NCBI GenBank assembly: GCA_964638815.1
Contig: CAZXBB010000037.1
Coordinates: forward strand, 1-32,904
DNA from: CAZXBB01 sp964638815
GTDB taxonomy: Bacteria > Planctomycetota > Phycisphaerae > Phycisphaerales > SM1A02
Length of the DNA stretch: 32,904 nt
Direction: 5' to 3'
The position numbers and the translations under genes are program-made. Shown here piece after piece: positions 1 through 7,918 of this stretch. The notes below the pieces were generated by a model. The model searched no databases. It was given only the letters and a program-made list of their open reading frames with translations, and was not told the DNA's origin. The number at the start of each line of letters is the position of its first letter. The first letter of the stretch is position 1.

Positions 1-729
1 GACCTCATCGCGGTATTCATCACCCAGATAGGTCGAGGCGAGAATGGTCTGGCCATCGGCGCTGATCTTCATGAAGAACACATCGTCCTGGAACCCGCCG
101 AACGTGCTGTCGATGGGATTGACCAGCGGAAAGTCATCCGACCGCGTATTACCGGCGAGAAAAATAGAGCCGTCGGATGCGACTTCGACTTCGCCCATGA
201 ACTTGCCAAGACCGGCGTCCTCGGCGTTTTCGGTCCCCGATCCGCCGATCAGGGTGGAGAACACGACATTGCCGTCGCCATCGAGTTTGAAGAGGACCAC
301 ATCGGTCGAACCACCGAGGGTGTCGTCCAGTGCGTTGAGCGTGGGAAAGTCAGGCGTTTCGGTCCTGCCGGTGACCACGACGCCGCCGTCGGGAGTGGCG
401 GCACAATCGGTGGCGAACTCAAGGTGATGGAACTGCCCCACGCCGCCGATGTACGCCGACCAATGCAGCGTGGTCATGTCGGATGAGAGTTTCATCACGA
501 AGATGTCCATCGACCCGGAAAGACTTCCGATGGCATTCGGCAGGCCCGGCGAAGTCGTGTAGCCGGCGATAAAGATGGAGCCGTCGGGACCGATGTCCAT
601 GGCCTTGGGGACTTCGTTGCCCGGCCCGCCGGCGTAAGTGCCCGTGGCCAGGAACGGACCGTCGGCAACAGCCGCAGGCGCAAGAACGATGGACACGGCA
701 ACAAGTATTGTCTGCGCGAAGCATTTCAT
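1..729 (-). CDS. Secreted SBBP (beta-propeller) repeat protein, partial
   Basis: The reading frame starts with ATG at 729 and runs open to base 1, so 243 residues are present and the C-terminus lies outside the window. Residues 1-22 look like a Sec signal peptide: a short basic start, a hydrophobic core and an APAAVA/D cleavage site. Three repeats of roughly 60 residues follow. Each has a core of the form PDGSIFIAGYT, then a FP or LP turn, then DIFVMKLS and an aromatic-rich strand ending in a GG or G-acid turn. This is the SBBP repeat pattern, expected to fold as a beta-propeller blade and often found in large secreted proteins of planctomycetes and relatives. The specific function is unknown. 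An AGGA at about 11 bases upstream could serve as ribosome binding site. Base composition is visibly lower in G+C than the next genes. It lies 138 bases downstream of the methyltransferase gene on the same strand. Confidence 0.85.
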   Translation of the reverse strand, partial: MKCFAQTILVAVSIVLAPAAVADGPFLATGTYAGGPGNEVPKAMDIGPDGSIFIAGYTTSPGLPNAIGSLSGSMDIFVMKLSSDMTTLHWSAYIGGVGQFHHLEFATDCAATPDGGVVVTGRTETPDFPTLNALDDTLGGSTDVVLFKLDGDGNVVFSTLIGGSGTENAEDAGLGKFMGEVEVASDGSIFLAGNTRSDDFPLVNPIDSTFGGFQDDVFFMKISADGQTILASTYLGDEYRDEV

Positions 730-867
730 GTGACTGATGTGTCCTGTGAATAATGTCCAACCGGCCGCCGCACCACGCAGTAGAGCCAACCTGGCGTGGA
801 CCTGATACGAGAAATCCGCCCCGGATCGCGACCGCCCCGAACGTCCGTCCCACCCCCGTCTGCACCC

Positions 868-1482
868 TCAGGTCCTCTCCAGCACCGCGAGATACTGGAG
901 TCGCCGGCCGAAGACGAGATTCACGACCGGGGGGTACAGCCGCATCGACGTCACCTCGTGGACGAGCGTCATGCCCGAGCGACGGTGGGAGGCCGCCCAC
1001 TCGGCCAGGGTGCTGTATCGGTAGAGACACGGCACGCCGTACGGCGCGTTGGCGGCCCAGTCGATGAGCGCGATGCGCGGCTGCGCGAGGAGTCCGTCGC
1101 GCTTGTGGTCCTTGATGATGAGCAGCCGTCTCGTGACGCGACGGCACTCGGCGAGCAGCCGCTCGGGGTTCTTCTCGTGATGCAGGACGTCGGCCACGAT
1201 CAGGACGTCGAACGCGCCGTCCTCGAAGGGGATCGTGACGCCGTCGTACTCGAGCACCTCGATCTTCTCGTCGCCGCGGCGGGTCCGCTCGAGCCCGCGC
1301 ACCTCGACGCCCTTCGGTGAACCGGGATCGTCGAGAAGGGCCCGCCCGAGGGCGCCGTAGCCGCAGCCGATGTCCAGCACGGCGTCGTCGCGGCGAAGGT
1401 GCGGCACGATCTGCCGGACGAGCTCGCGGAGCCGGCTTGCGTAGACCGGGGCGTGGAGACTCTGCATCAGGCCGCGCAGCAT
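868..1482 (-). CDS. Class I SAM-dependent methyltransferase
   Basis: This 204-residue protein has the Rossmann-type SAM-binding motif I VLDIGCGYG at residues 35-43. An acidic turn follows in the second strand region, and FDVLIVADVLHH at 91-102 matches motif post-II. The fold is the Methyltransf_11 type. The substrate cannot be read from the sequence. The start chosen is the ATG at 1482, which has GGGAG about 8 bases upstream and lies 16 bases after the stop of the membrane protein gene. A longer reading frame exists up to 1557 but would overlap that gene. Because it follows an ALG10-like glycosyltransferase-fold protein directly, it may modify a lipid or sugar made by the same cluster. That link is inferred from position only. 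Confidence 0.85.
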   Translation of the reverse strand: MLRGLMQSLHAPVYASRLRELVRQIVPHLRRDDAVLDIGCGYGALGRALLDDPGSPKGVEVRGLERTRRGDEKIEVLEYDGVTIPFEDGAFDVLIVADVLHHEKNPERLLAECRRVTRRLLIIKDHKRDGLLAQPRIALIDWAANAPYGVPCLYRYSTLAEWAASHRRSGMTLVHEVTSMRLYPPVVNLVFGRRLQYLAVLERT

Positions 1483-1498
1483 CGTGGACTCCCGTCGG

Positions 1499-2857
1499 TC
1501 ACGTTTCCAGGGCAAGGTACACGGCACGCACCAGCAGCGCCGACTGGACCACCGCAAGGAGCGCCGGCCCGATCCACCACCGTCGCCGCGGCGGCGCGCC
1601 CGGCGCGCCCGGCCAGGCGAGCGCCACCGCCCACGCGAGCGTGAGGAGCACCATCGGCTCGCAATAGCGCTGCCAGGCCTGCGCGTTGAACGCCTGCGCG
1701 GCGGCCCACGCGGCCGCGCCGACGAGCAGCACGACGATCTCCCGCGTCCGCCCGGCGGCGATGCCCGCGCGCGTCACGCGGAGCAGCACGAAGGCACCGT
1801 ACGCGGCGAGCGGCGGAAGGACGAGCGACCGTCTCCCGATCGCCGGCGCCGCCTCGACGAGACCCCAGATCGCGCCCCCCCACCGGCCCGCCTCCTTGTC
1901 GAACGACGTCGCAAACGCGCACGCCCCGACGAGAACGACGAGGACGACGATCGCGGCGACGCGGTCCGCGGGGATCCACGACCCGGGCCGCGGATCGAGC
2001 ACCGGCAGGAAGAACAGACCGAAGACGCCGAAGAGCGCGAGGATGACCGCGAGGTTCGCGGGGTTCACGCCCGTGGCGTGGATGTGCGCGTACGCCGGCG
2101 GCGTCAGCCCCCCCCACTTCCACACGAGCCACGCCAGCAGCGCGAACGGCACGAGCAGCGCCGCGACGCCGGCCACGAATCCGCCCCAGCCCGTGCGCGG
2201 TCCCGCGTGGACGCCGGACGGCAGACGCGCGCCGGCCGGGCTCGCGAGGAGCGCCGCCACCGCCACGGGCGCCACGACCCACAGGTGAATCTGCCGCACG
2301 AAGACCGCGGCGGTCGCAAATCCCGCTCGCACGACGGTCCGCCCGCCGCCCGCGGCGCCGAACGTCGCGCCGCCAAGCGCGAGCGCGACGAAGAGGAGCG
2401 CAGCGTTGTCGGTCGTGAGCCAGATCGCGCCGCCGACGACGTAGGTCGAACCGAGCAGCGGCAGCACGAGGACGAGCGCCGGCGCCGGGCCGCTCCCCCG
2501 CGCGGCGTACGCCCACGCGACGAGCAGGAGCCCGAGCGTCGCGAGACTGCTCAGGAGCCGGAGCACGGTCACGTCGTCCGTCACATAGCGCACGACCATC
2601 GCGAGCGCGAGGTGGTAACCCGGGGATGTCGTCGAGCGGTAGTTGACGATGTCCACCCGCGGCCACTCGTCGGCCATCGTCCGGATGACCGGGAGGTGGT
2701 AGGTCGCCTGGTCCCACGCCTCGCTGGTCCCGCCGGTGCCGGCGATGATCACCGGCCACGCGAGCGCGATGAAGATCGCGCAGAGCAGGACAGCCGCAAC
2801 GGACCTGCCGTGCGGCCGAACGACGTCACGCGACCTTGGGGGCGGAAGTGTGGCCAA
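1499..2857 (-). CDS. Polytopic membrane protein, ALG10-like GT-C fold
   Basis: This 452-residue protein consists mostly of hydrophobic segments, about ten to twelve predicted membrane helices. The first loop holds SEAWDQATYHLPVIRTMADEW followed by TTSPGYHLAL. That resembles the acidic first loop and the TTLPG-containing stretch of DIE2/ALG10 glucosyltransferases, and NAQAWQRYCEPMVLL near the C-terminus recalls their RYFxxP element. These enzymes transfer a sugar from a lipid-phosphate donor at the membrane. The start is a TTG at 2857 without a clear Shine-Dalgarno, so a start slightly downstream is possible. The gene is 23 bases after the DUF456 gene and 16 bases before the methyltransferase gene, which suggests cotranscription. 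Assignment to ALG10 is by motif resemblance only; the GT-C-like membrane architecture is better supported than the specific enzyme. Confidence 0.7.
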   Translation of the reverse strand: MATLPPPRSRDVVRPHGRSVAAVLLCAIFIALAWPVIIAGTGGTSEAWDQATYHLPVIRTMADEWPRVDIVNYRSTTSPGYHLALAMVVRYVTDDVTVLRLLSSLATLGLLLVAWAYAARGSGPAPALVLVLPLLGSTYVVGGAIWLTTDNAALLFVALALGGATFGAAGGGRTVVRAGFATAAVFVRQIHLWVVAPVAVAALLASPAGARLPSGVHAGPRTGWGGFVAGVAALLVPFALLAWLVWKWGGLTPPAYAHIHATGVNPANLAVILALFGVFGLFFLPVLDPRPGSWIPADRVAAIVVLVVLVGACAFATSFDKEAGRWGGAIWGLVEAAPAIGRRSLVLPPLAAYGAFVLLRVTRAGIAAGRTREIVVLLVGAAAWAAAQAFNAQAWQRYCEPMVLLTLAWAVALAWPGAPGAPPRRRWWIGPALLAVVQSALLVRAVYLALET

Positions 2858-2880
2858 GCCGGGTCAGAGTATCGGCAAGA

Positions 2881-3429
2881 CTAGGGCCAGAACGCCGCTA
2901 TCGTCAGGGCCGCCCAGATCGCCATCGCGATCGGGAGCTTGGAGAGCGTGCCGAGGATCCGCCCGACCGTCGCGCCCGTCGCGGGCTTCAGGGAGTCGCG
3001 GACGGTCGCGGACGGCGCCGCGCTCAGCTCGCCCAAGATCGCGCCGGCGAAGGTGCCGATGACCGCACCGATCAGCGTGCCCACGATCGGCACGGGGATG
3101 CCGACGCCGAGCACCGCGCCGACCAGGCCGCCGATGATCGCCCCCCACATGCCGCGGCGCGAGCTGCCGGCCCTCCTGGCCCCGAGCGCGCCGGCGATGA
3201 ACTCGAGGATCTCGCCGGTCACCGCCAGAGCGAGGCACGCGCCGAGGAGCCACCAGCCGAAGGTGTCCCCGCTCCGCTGCGTGACGTACATCGAGTCCAG
3301 GAGCTCGATGACGACCGCGAGGCCCAGCATGATCCACGCACCGGGAAGCCCGAGAACGACCGTCACCACGCATCCCGCCGCGAGGATGGCGAACACGAAG
3401 GCAACCGAGATGATGATCGCGAGCTCCAT
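2881..3429 (-). CDS. DUF456-family membrane protein
   Basis: This 182-residue protein contains about four or five hydrophobic segments. The N-terminal half has the pattern LGLPGAWIMLGLAVVIELL typical of DUF456 proteins. A glycine-rich central segment follows, GMWGAIIGGLVGAVLGVGIPVPIVGTLIGA in character, with repeated GxxxG spacing, and then a C-terminal hydrophobic anchor. DUF456 is a widespread family without an assigned biochemical role. The ATG at 3429 is preceded by AAAGAGGA at good spacing, which supports this start over the much longer open frame reaching 3828. The gene follows hemW by 32 bases on the same strand and precedes the GT-C-like gene by 23 bases. Confidence 0.85.
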   Translation of the reverse strand: MELAIIISVAFVFAILAAGCVVTVVLGLPGAWIMLGLAVVIELLDSMYVTQRSGDTFGWWLLGACLALAVTGEILEFIAGALGARRAGSSRRGMWGAIIGGLVGAVLGVGIPVPIVGTLIGAVIGTFAGAILGELSAAPSATVRDSLKPATGATVGRILGTLSKLPIAMAIWAALTIAAFWP

Positions 3430-3461
3430 CGCAGTCCTCTTTCGGATTCTGGCTCGTCTCG

Positions 3462-4757
3462 CTACAGCAACTCCGCGATGACCGAGTCCGCCAGCAGGAG
3501 GCCGCGCCGGGTCAGACGCACGCGGTCGTCGCGCTGCTCGACGAGACCGTCGCCCGCCGCGCGGGCGAGCGCCTCGCGACGATCGTCGCCGCGCGCGCCG
3601 ATCGCGAGCAGCGTCTCGAGCCGGTCCGGCGCGAGACCCTGGACCAGCCGCAGGCCGAGCATGAGCGCCTCGCCGACGCGACCGTCGTCGTCCAGCCGCT
3701 CCGCCCCCGTGATCTCCGGCAGCGCGCCACCATCGGGAGACTGGTCGAGATACTGGCCGATCCGCGGAACGTTCTTCCAGCGCCATCCCCCGGCGTGCCC
3801 CGACGCGCTCGGTCCCAGCGGCCACCACTGCGCGTTGTTCCAGTAGACGAGATTGTGCCGGCAGCGGCGTCCGGCGCGCGCCCAGTTGCTGATCTCGTAG
3901 TGCTCCCAGCCGGCGGCGCCGAGACGATCGATCGTCTCTTCGTACATCGCCGCCTCGAGATCGGAATCGATGCGCTCGATCGCGCCCGCCCGCATGCGCA
4001 CGGTCAGCGGCGTGTTGGGCTCGTAGGTGAGCGCGTAGCAGCTCAGGTGATCCGGCGCGAGCGCGAGAACCGCGTCGAGATCGCGGCGCCAGTCCTCGAG
4101 GGTCTGGCCGGGGACGCCGAAGATCAGGTCGAGGCTGACGTTCCCGATCCCCGCGGCGCGCACGCGGTCCACGCAGCGGCCGACGGTGCGCGGATCGTGA
4201 CGCCGCTCGAGCGTCCGCAGGTGGCGATCGTCGAACGACTGGGCGCCGATGCTCACGCGGTTCACACCCCCCGCCGCCAGCGTGCGCGCGAGCGTGTCGT
4301 CCACGGTCTCGGGGTTGGCCTCCACCGTGAACTCGCAGTCATCGGCGCGGTGATCGAGCGCAGCCAGCAGCCGCTCCCACTGCCGGGGCGCGAGGAGCGT
4401 CGGCGTGCCGCCGCCGGCGAAGATCGTTTCGAGGGGCCCGTCCAGGAACAGCCGGGACGCCTCCCACTCCGCGAGCAGCCGGCCGACGAAGGCGTCCGTC
4501 CGGTCCGTGGAGTCCACGATGCTGTAGAAGTCGCAGTAGTGGCACTTGTGGACGCAGAACGGGACGTGGAGGTACAGCGACCGGACGTCCCGCCGGTCCC
4601 GGTGCAAAGGATCCCGCTCGAAAGGCAGGTCCGGGGCCCTCAGGGGGCCGGTCGAGCCGTTCTGGGGGAGGGAGATGACGGCGGGATCGGGCACGGGTCG
4701 ATCGTATGCATTCGGCGCTTCAAAAAGGCGGTGAACCGTGGTAGTCTGGGCAAGCAC
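3462..4757 (-). CDS. hemW: Radical SAM heme chaperone HemW
   Basis: This 431-residue protein belongs to the HemN-like radical SAM family. The [4Fe-4S] ligands are C68, C72 and C75 in HVPFCVHKCHYCDF. Phenylalanine follows the last CD pair where true coproporphyrinogen dehydrogenases (HemN) have a fourth cysteine, so HemW is the better call. GGGTPT at 115-120 is the SAM-binding glycine motif, and VNRVSIGAQSF follows as in the family. HemW binds heme and is thought to deliver it to membrane respiratory proteins. The N-terminal 58 residues before the first core strand are longer and less structured than usual. The ATG at 4757 has no clear Shine-Dalgarno and lies over a candidate promoter for the divergent FHA gene, so the true start may be further inside. 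It is the first gene of the minus-strand cluster running to the window edge. Confidence 0.92.
   Translation of the reverse strand: MLAQTTTVHRLFEAPNAYDRPVPDPAVISLPQNGSTGPLRAPDLPFERDPLHRDRRDVRSLYLHVPFCVHKCHYCDFYSIVDSTDRTDAFVGRLLAEWEASRLFLDGPLETIFAGGGTPTLLAPRQWERLLAALDHRADDCEFTVEANPETVDDTLARTLAAGGVNRVSIGAQSFDDRHLRTLERRHDPRTVGRCVDRVRAAGIGNVSLDLIFGVPGQTLEDWRRDLDAVLALAPDHLSCYALTYEPNTPLTVRMRAGAIERIDSDLEAAMYEETIDRLGAAGWEHYEISNWARAGRRCRHNLVYWNNAQWWPLGPSASGHAGGWRWKNVPRIGQYLDQSPDGGALPEITGAERLDDDGRVGEALMLGLRLVQGLAPDRLETLLAIGARGDDRREALARAAGDGLVEQRDDRVRLTRRGLLLADSVIAELL
4719..4747 (+). promoter_or_regulatory. Candidate sigma-70-type promoter for the FHA gene
   Basis: TTCAAA at 4719-4724 and TAGTCT at 4742-4747 are separated by 17 bases, and a TG two bases ahead of the -10 box extends it. 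The 4767-4772 / 4784-4789 segments downstream form a 6-base inverted repeat (CGGTTC...GAACCG) in the leader, which could be an operator. The match to consensus is partial, and the element lies inside the annotated start of hemW on the other strand. Confidence 0.35.
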
Positions 4758-4834
4758 ATGCCGGGTCGGTTCACAGGGAGAAAGAACCGAGACGAACTCC
4801 TTCGGGGGAGCGCGATCACGGAGGAGGCGTTCGA

Positions 4835-5197
4835 ATGGGCATCTGGCTGGTCATGCAGACGTCGGGCGGAGAGCGCCCGTTCCCCATCCGCAAGCCGCGA
4901 ACGATCATCGGACGCGAGGCGTCGAGCGATCTGCGCATCGCGGTGCCGTCGGTGTCGCTCCGTCACTGCGAGCTCACGTACACCGACGACGAACTGAAGC
5001 TCGTGGATCTCGGCTCCGACCGCGGCACCTTCCACAACGGGAACCAGGTCAGCGAAGCGGTGCTCGCCGACACCGACGAGGTCACCGTCGGACCGGTCAC
5101 GTTCCACGTGCGGCGCGTGCCCGACGAGGCGACGCCGGGGCGCGGATGGACCGAGCCGAAGCCCGATGCCGGGCAGACGGCGCCAGCGAAGAAGTGA
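4835..5197 (+). CDS. Small FHA-domain protein
   Basis: This 120-residue protein is almost entirely a forkhead-associated domain, a phosphothreonine-binding beta-sandwich. Visible landmarks are the GR pair at 26-27 after RTII, SVSLRHCEL at 39-47 with the conserved serine and histidine, and DLGSDRGTFHNGNQV at 59-72 with the NG turn. The C-terminal 25 residues are proline- and charge-rich and probably disordered. Known FHA proteins recruit phosphorylated partners of Ser/Thr kinases. No kinase is encoded in this window, so the partner is unknown. The ATG at 4835 has GGAGGAG close upstream. The gene is divergent from hemW and convergent with the zinc-ribbon gene, with only 7 bases between the two stops. 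Confidence 0.88.
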   Translation: MGIWLVMQTSGGERPFPIRKPRTIIGREASSDLRIAVPSVSLRHCELTYTDDELKLVDLGSDRGTFHNGNQVSEAVLADTDEVTVGPVTFHVRRVPDEATPGRGWTEPKPDAGQTAPAKK

Positions 5198-5204
5198 CGG
5201 CGGC

Positions 5205-5387
5205 TCAGGCGGCCCGGTCAGGTTCCCGGGCGCCGGGCGCAGAGGACGCCGAAGACGCCGGAATGCGAATCGTCATGCTGCAGCTTCGGCAGCGGACGAG
5301 CTTGCCGCGCGCGTTGCTGGGGACCGTGAGGATGCGCTGACAACCCAGGTTCGGGCACATGATCCGGATGACCTTCGGCTCGGGCAT
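5205..5387 (-). CDS. Small zinc-ribbon protein
   Basis: This 60-residue protein carries four cysteines in CX4C-X16-CX2C spacing (C11, C16, C33, C36). The inter-knuckle sequence LTVPSNARGKLVRC and the TIRIP strand after the second knuckle are typical of the short zinc ribbons that are common in planctomycetes, where they are often fused to other domains. The last 17 residues are Ala/Ser/Pro-rich and look disordered. No function can be given beyond zinc binding. The start is secure: GGAGGTGA lies 4 bases before the ATG at 5387. It is convergent with the FHA gene and divergent from purA. Confidence 0.85.
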   Translation of the reverse strand: MPEPKVIRIMCPNLGCQRILTVPSNARGKLVRCRSCSMTIRIPASSASSAPGAREPDRAA

Positions 5388-5472
5388 CGCTCACCTCCAC
5401 GCCATGGCGTCCGCCCCCGATATCGTCGGCTCACGGCGTGGACTTGAGGCGGCCGACCCGCCGGTCGCCTGC

Positions 5473-5501
5473 TTGACCGTCGGCGCCGCTGCACTTAGCC
5501 T
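5473..5501 (+). promoter_or_regulatory. Candidate purA promoter
   Basis: TTGACC at 5473-5478 (five of six consensus bases) and TAGCCT at 5496-5501 are separated by exactly 17 bases. Transcription would begin near 5508, giving a leader of about 27 bases before the purA ATG at 5535. This is the clearest sigma-70-like promoter I see in the window. The -10 element is only a partial match. Confidence 0.45.
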
Positions 5502-5534
5502 TGCCGCCGCGCGCCATCGACTAATCGGACGTTC

Positions 5535-6905
5535 ATGAAGAACCCACGCGAAACCACACCGGGCCCGCGGGAAGCTCGGCGGGGGCACCACTCCGCCGTC
5601 GTCGGCCTTCAGTGGGGCGACGAAGGCAAGGGCAAGATCGTCGATATCCTCACGGCCGGACACGACGTGATCGTGCGGTACAACGGCGGCGCGAACGCGG
5701 GGCACACGGTGGTCGTCGGCCAGGAGCGCTACGCGCTGCACCTGATCCCCTCCGGAATCCTCTACCCGGGCAAGCTGAACGTGATCGCCAACGGCGTCGT
5801 CGTCGATCCGCTCATGCTCGTCGAAGAGATCGAAACGCTCCGCGGCCGGGGGATCGCGATCGGTGACAACCTCCGCATCTCCAACCGCGCGCACGTCGTC
5901 ATGCCCTATCACAAGGCGCTTGACGAGGCGTTCGAGGCGGCGCTGGCCGGGCCCGGAGACTACGGCGAGGAGGAGGAGGCGGGTGGCAGGGCGATCGGCA
6001 CGACGAAGCGCGGCATCGGTCCGGCCTACGCCGACAAGGTGTACCGGGCCACCGCCATCCGGATGGGCGAGTTGCTCGATCCGGACCGGCTGGGGCGCCG
6101 GCTGCGCCGGATCTGCCCCATTCGCACGAAGCAGCTCGAGGCGCTGGGTGTGAAGGCCCCCGCGCTCGACGCCGATGCGCTGACCGATCAGTACGCGGCG
6201 CTCGGGCGCCGGATCGCGGACCATCTGACGGACACGACATATCTCCTGCACGACTGCCTCGCCGATGGGCGATCGATCCTGATGGAAGGCGCAAACGCGT
6301 GCCTGCTCGACGTGGACCACGGCACGTATCCGTACGTGACCAGCTCGAACAGCTCGACGCTCGGCATCCCGTCGGGTACCGGCGTTCCGTTGACGGTCAT
6401 CGATCGCATCGTCGGGATCATGAAGGCGTACGCGACGCGGGTGGGAGCCGGTCCCTTCCCGACGGAGCAGCCCGGCCCGGCCGGCGACCGCATCCGCGAG
6501 CGCGGCCACGAGTACGGCACGACGACCGGCCGCCCGCGCCGCTGCGGCTGGCTCGATCTCGTCGCGGTGCGCTACTCCGCCATGATCGCCGGCGCGACCG
6601 AGCTCGCGTGCATGCTCCTCGACGTCCTCTCCGGCTTCGACGAACTGCGACTCTGCACCGCCTACCGGCTCCCCGACGGCAGCGTCACCGACCGGTTCGT
6701 GCCGGACGGCGAACTTCTCGCGCAGGTCGAGCCCGTCTACGAGACGGTTCCCGGCTGGAACGAGGAGATCGACGAGACGACCGAGCGGACGGCGTTGCCG
6801 GCGAACGCGCGGGCCTACCTCGAGCGGATCGAGGCATACCTCGAACTTCCGGTCGAGATCGTCAGCGTGGGGCCCGAGCGGACGCAGACGTTGCAGGAAG
6901 CCTGA
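5535..6905 (+). CDS. purA: Adenylosuccinate synthetase
   Basis: This 456-residue protein is the GTP-dependent enzyme that joins aspartate to IMP, the first committed step of AMP synthesis in the cytoplasm. The nucleotide loop QWGDEGKGKIVD at 26-37 contains the catalytic Asp (D29), and GGANAGHT at 51-58 contains the catalytic His (H57). GTTKRGIGPAYADK, the SGTGVP segment and RCGWLDLVAVRYS are also in family order, and the C-terminus ends in GPERTQTL. Length is slightly above the usual 430 because of about 20 extra residues at the N-terminus. There is no strong Shine-Dalgarno before the ATG at 5535, and no internal Met lies between it and the P-loop. It is followed by uppS on the same strand after 141 bases. 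Confidence 0.97.
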   Translation: MKNPRETTPGPREARRGHHSAVVGLQWGDEGKGKIVDILTAGHDVIVRYNGGANAGHTVVVGQERYALHLIPSGILYPGKLNVIANGVVVDPLMLVEEIETLRGRGIAIGDNLRISNRAHVVMPYHKALDEAFEAALAGPGDYGEEEEAGGRAIGTTKRGIGPAYADKVYRATAIRMGELLDPDRLGRRLRRICPIRTKQLEALGVKAPALDADALTDQYAALGRRIADHLTDTTYLLHDCLADGRSILMEGANACLLDVDHGTYPYVTSSNSSTLGIPSGTGVPLTVIDRIVGIMKAYATRVGAGPFPTEQPGPAGDRIRERGHEYGTTTGRPRRCGWLDLVAVRYSAMIAGATELACMLLDVLSGFDELRLCTAYRLPDGSVTDRFVPDGELLAQVEPVYETVPGWNEEIDETTERTALPANARAYLERIEAYLELPVEIVSVGPERTQTLQEA

Positions 6906-7046
6906 CGGGCCTCGGAACAGGTTCTTCACCGGCCCTTCGCCGCCGTCCGCCGCACTCCGTCGAATCCGGGCTTGGCGACGAGACGCGCGATGAGACGCGT
7001 CACGCGTGAACTCTCCTGCGGCGGGCGGAGTAGGATCCTCAACGTC

Positions 7047-7889
7047 ATGTCCCGAGCGCCGACCCCATCGAACGAAACCGCCGCCGCGACGCTGCCGGCG
7101 TACGAGGTTCCGGTGGAGCGGCGCCCGCGTCACATCGCGGTGATCATGGACGGGAACGGCCGCTGGGCGCTCCAGCGCGACCAGCCCCGGATCGCCGGGC
7201 ACCAGGCGGGCGCGCGGGCGGTCCGGGAAGTGCTGACGGAATGCGCGCGGCTGGGCACGGAGGCGCTCACGCTCTTCTCGTTCTCGAGCGAGAACTGGAA
7301 GCGGCCCGCCGACGAGGTCAACGCGCTGATGACGCTGTACATCGAGTACCTCGTGAAGCAGCGCGACGAGCTGCTCGACAACAACGTTCGCTTCATGCAG
7401 ATCGGGCGTCGCGAGGGCCTGCCGCCCCGGGTCCTCGAGCAGGTGGACGAGACCGCCGCTCTGACCAGCACCTGCACGGGCATCCGCCTCGTCGTGGCGC
7501 TGAACTACGGCTCGCGCGCCGAGATCACCGACGCGGTGCGCGCCATCGCCCGCGACGTGAAGTCCGGCGCGATCGACCCCGGCGACATCGACGAGCGGAC
7601 CGTGGCGGCTCACCTCTACACCGCAGGCCTGCCCGACCCCGATCTCCTCATCCGCACGGCCGGCGAGCACCGCGTGTCGAACTACCTGCTGTGGCAGATC
7701 AGCTACGCGGAGATTTACGTCACTGACGTGCTCTGGCCCGACTTCACGTCGGAGCACCTGCACGAGGCGATCTGCGATTTTGCGCGGCGCGACCGCCGGT
7801 TCGGCGGTGTCGCCGGAGCCGGGGGCGCGGGGGGCGCCGGGGGCGCGGGGGGAGCCGGGGGGCCGGGCGGGGCGCGGCGGAGCGACTGA
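7047..7889 (+). CDS. uppS: Undecaprenyl diphosphate synthase
   Basis: This 280-residue cis-prenyltransferase adds isoprenyl units to farnesyl diphosphate to make the C55 carrier precursor for peptidoglycan and O-antigen synthesis. HIAVIMDGNGRWA at 29-41 contains the catalytic Asp (D35). LFSFSSENWKRP at 76-87 and the diphosphate-binding segment LIRTAGEHRVSNYLLWQ follow; the family usually has TGGE, here TAGE. The ATG at 7047 with GGAG upstream is preferred over an open frame reaching 6972, because the enzyme core needs no more sequence. The final 25 residues are a Gly/Ala tail coded by a CCGGGGGC-like tandem repeat and are not part of the normal fold. The gene ends 29 bases from the convergent diguanylate cyclase gene. 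The usual neighbour cdsA is absent. Confidence 0.96.
   Translation: MSRAPTPSNETAAATLPAYEVPVERRPRHIAVIMDGNGRWALQRDQPRIAGHQAGARAVREVLTECARLGTEALTLFSFSSENWKRPADEVNALMTLYIEYLVKQRDELLDNNVRFMQIGRREGLPPRVLEQVDETAALTSTCTGIRLVVALNYGSRAEITDAVRAIARDVKSGAIDPGDIDERTVAAHLYTAGLPDPDLLIRTAGEHRVSNYLLWQISYAEIYVTDVLWPDFTSEHLHEAICDFARRDRRFGGVAGAGGAGGAGGAGGAGGPGGARRSD
7804..7875. repeat. GC-rich tandem repeat coding the UppS tail
   Basis: About 70 bases of imperfect repeats built from GCCGGGGGCGCGGGG-like units code a Gly/Ala stretch at the very end of uppS. The G-rich strand is the plus strand. The array resembles the intergenic TCCGGG repeats in this window in composition, but its unit is different. Confidence 0.6.
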
Positions 7890-7918
7890 CCGCGTCGGGC
7901 GGCGACGCCCTGCCGGAG

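Noticed and set aside
1484..2884. Arg/Glu-rich open frame on the plus strand
   Set aside because: It is the reverse complement of the GT-C membrane protein and has no domain or start signal.
4801..4860. GTTCGAAT resembling a tRNA T-arm
   Set aside because: It lies at the FHA start codon and no acceptor or anticodon stem surrounds it.
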